DNA of 64,000 nucleotides from Chitinophaga polysaccharea (GTDB taxonomy: Bacteria; Bacteroidota; Bacteroidia; Chitinophagales; Chitinophagaceae), in assembly GCF_902150045.1 (NCBI RefSeq), contig NZ_CABFVU010000005.1:248001-312000 (forward strand), read 5' to 3'. This document shows, one piece after another, positions 63,908-64,000 of the stretch. The position numbers and the translations under genes are program-made. The notes below the pieces were generated by a model. The model saw only the letters and a list, made by a program, of their open reading frames with translations, made no database searches and was not told the DNA's origin. Each line of letters starts with the position of its first letter. Within the stretch, counting starts at the first letter, position 1.

Positions 63908-64000
63908 TTATTTCCGGCTGCTGATAATTGTGCTGTCGTTGTTTACCGTAACCACCAGCTGGTTCATGGCGCCGATGGCGGAGAGGATATTTTTCAGGGA
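63908..64000 (-). CDS. C-terminal end of an unidentified protein, possibly FecR/DUF4974
   Basis: Only 30 residues before the stop are inside the window. They read SLKNILSAIGAMNQLVVTV then NNDSTIISSRK. A short helix followed by two strands ending in an IxI-like pattern resembles the DUF4974 end of FecR proteins, but the fragment is too short to be sure. It points toward the SusC gene, 85 bases upstream of its start. Confidence 0.4.
   Translation of the reverse strand, partial: SLKNILSAIGAMNQLVVTVNNDSTIISSRK

Noticed and set aside
1..64000. CRISPR arrays, tRNA/rRNA genes, insertion sequences, prophage or integrase genes
   Set aside because: I looked for repeated spacers, cloverleaf sequences and transposase/integrase motifs and saw none.

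Overview
The window looks like chromosomal DNA from a free-living, glycan-degrading member of the Bacteroidota, most likely Chitinophagaceae (Chitinophaga-like). This rests on four complete SusC/SusD pairs, ECF sigma/FecR surface signalling, a hybrid two-component regulator, a type IX secretion sorting domain, periplasmic Reg_prop/Y_Y_Y sensors and TAnnTTTG-type -7 promoter elements. No rRNA, tRNA, insertion sequence, prophage or CRISPR array was found.

Layout. (1) 1-522 is the N-terminal part of an ECF sigma factor running off the left edge. (2) 643-15294 is a first polysaccharide utilization locus (PUL): a membrane one-component LuxR-type sensor faces a plus-strand run of SusC, SusD, a GH16 beta-glucanase, a Gfo/Idh/MocA oxidoreductase, a NagB/AgaI-like sugar-phosphate isomerase, a GMC-type FAD sugar dehydrogenase with its Tat-lipoprotein small subunit, and a DUF4091/GH123-like protein. 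It combines hydrolysis with sugar oxidation. (3) 15414-27021 is an accessory and housekeeping stretch: rifampin ADP-ribosyltransferase plus MarR, an esterase, an aminoglycoside 6-adenylyltransferase, a GlxA-type regulator with an exported DJ-1 protein, a short-chain dehydrogenase, a GapN-like aldehyde dehydrogenase, an AraC/NmrA pair and several uncharacterised proteins. (4) 27091-41649 is a PUL for a uronic-acid-containing glycan (hyaluronan/chondroitin-like or xanthan-like): a T9SS-secreted PL8 lyase, a hybrid two-component regulator, SusC, SusD, a DUF5017 lipoprotein and a GH88 unsaturated glucuronyl hydrolase. No sulfatase is present. (5) 41707-43686 is an AT-rich gap region with an EF-hand protein, palindromic non-coding DNA and two small unknown genes. 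(6) 51823-43687 (minus) is a surface-signalling locus: ECF sigma, FecR, SusC with an STN domain, SusD and a TlpA-like thioredoxin. (7) 51912-56602 holds YqgE, an unknown protein, a GH27 alpha-galactosidase and a baeRF/Balon-like putative ribosome hibernation factor beside a small charged protein. (8) 64000-56875 (minus) is a fourth SusC/SusD pair followed by a rare-looking fusion of an acetolactate decarboxylase domain with a beta-lactamase-type serine hydrolase.

How the genes work together. In the uronic-acid PUL, the secreted PL8 lyase would cut the polymer outside the cell, SusC/SusD would import unsaturated oligosaccharides, GH88 would remove the terminal unsaturated uronate, and the hybrid regulator would sense the products. 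In the first PUL, GH16 would cut a beta-glucan or galactan, and the oxidoreductases would handle the released sugars by an oxidative route whose substrate cannot be read from sequence.

Most unusual items: the acetolactate decarboxylase-serine hydrolase fusion; a SusD carrying a roughly 130-residue insertion that resembles phage tail-fibre/carbohydrate-binding modules; a GMC dehydrogenase with a putative 3Fe-4S cysteine motif but no cytochrome partner; and the extended baeRF protein. All functional statements are sequence-reading inferences; no database search was run.
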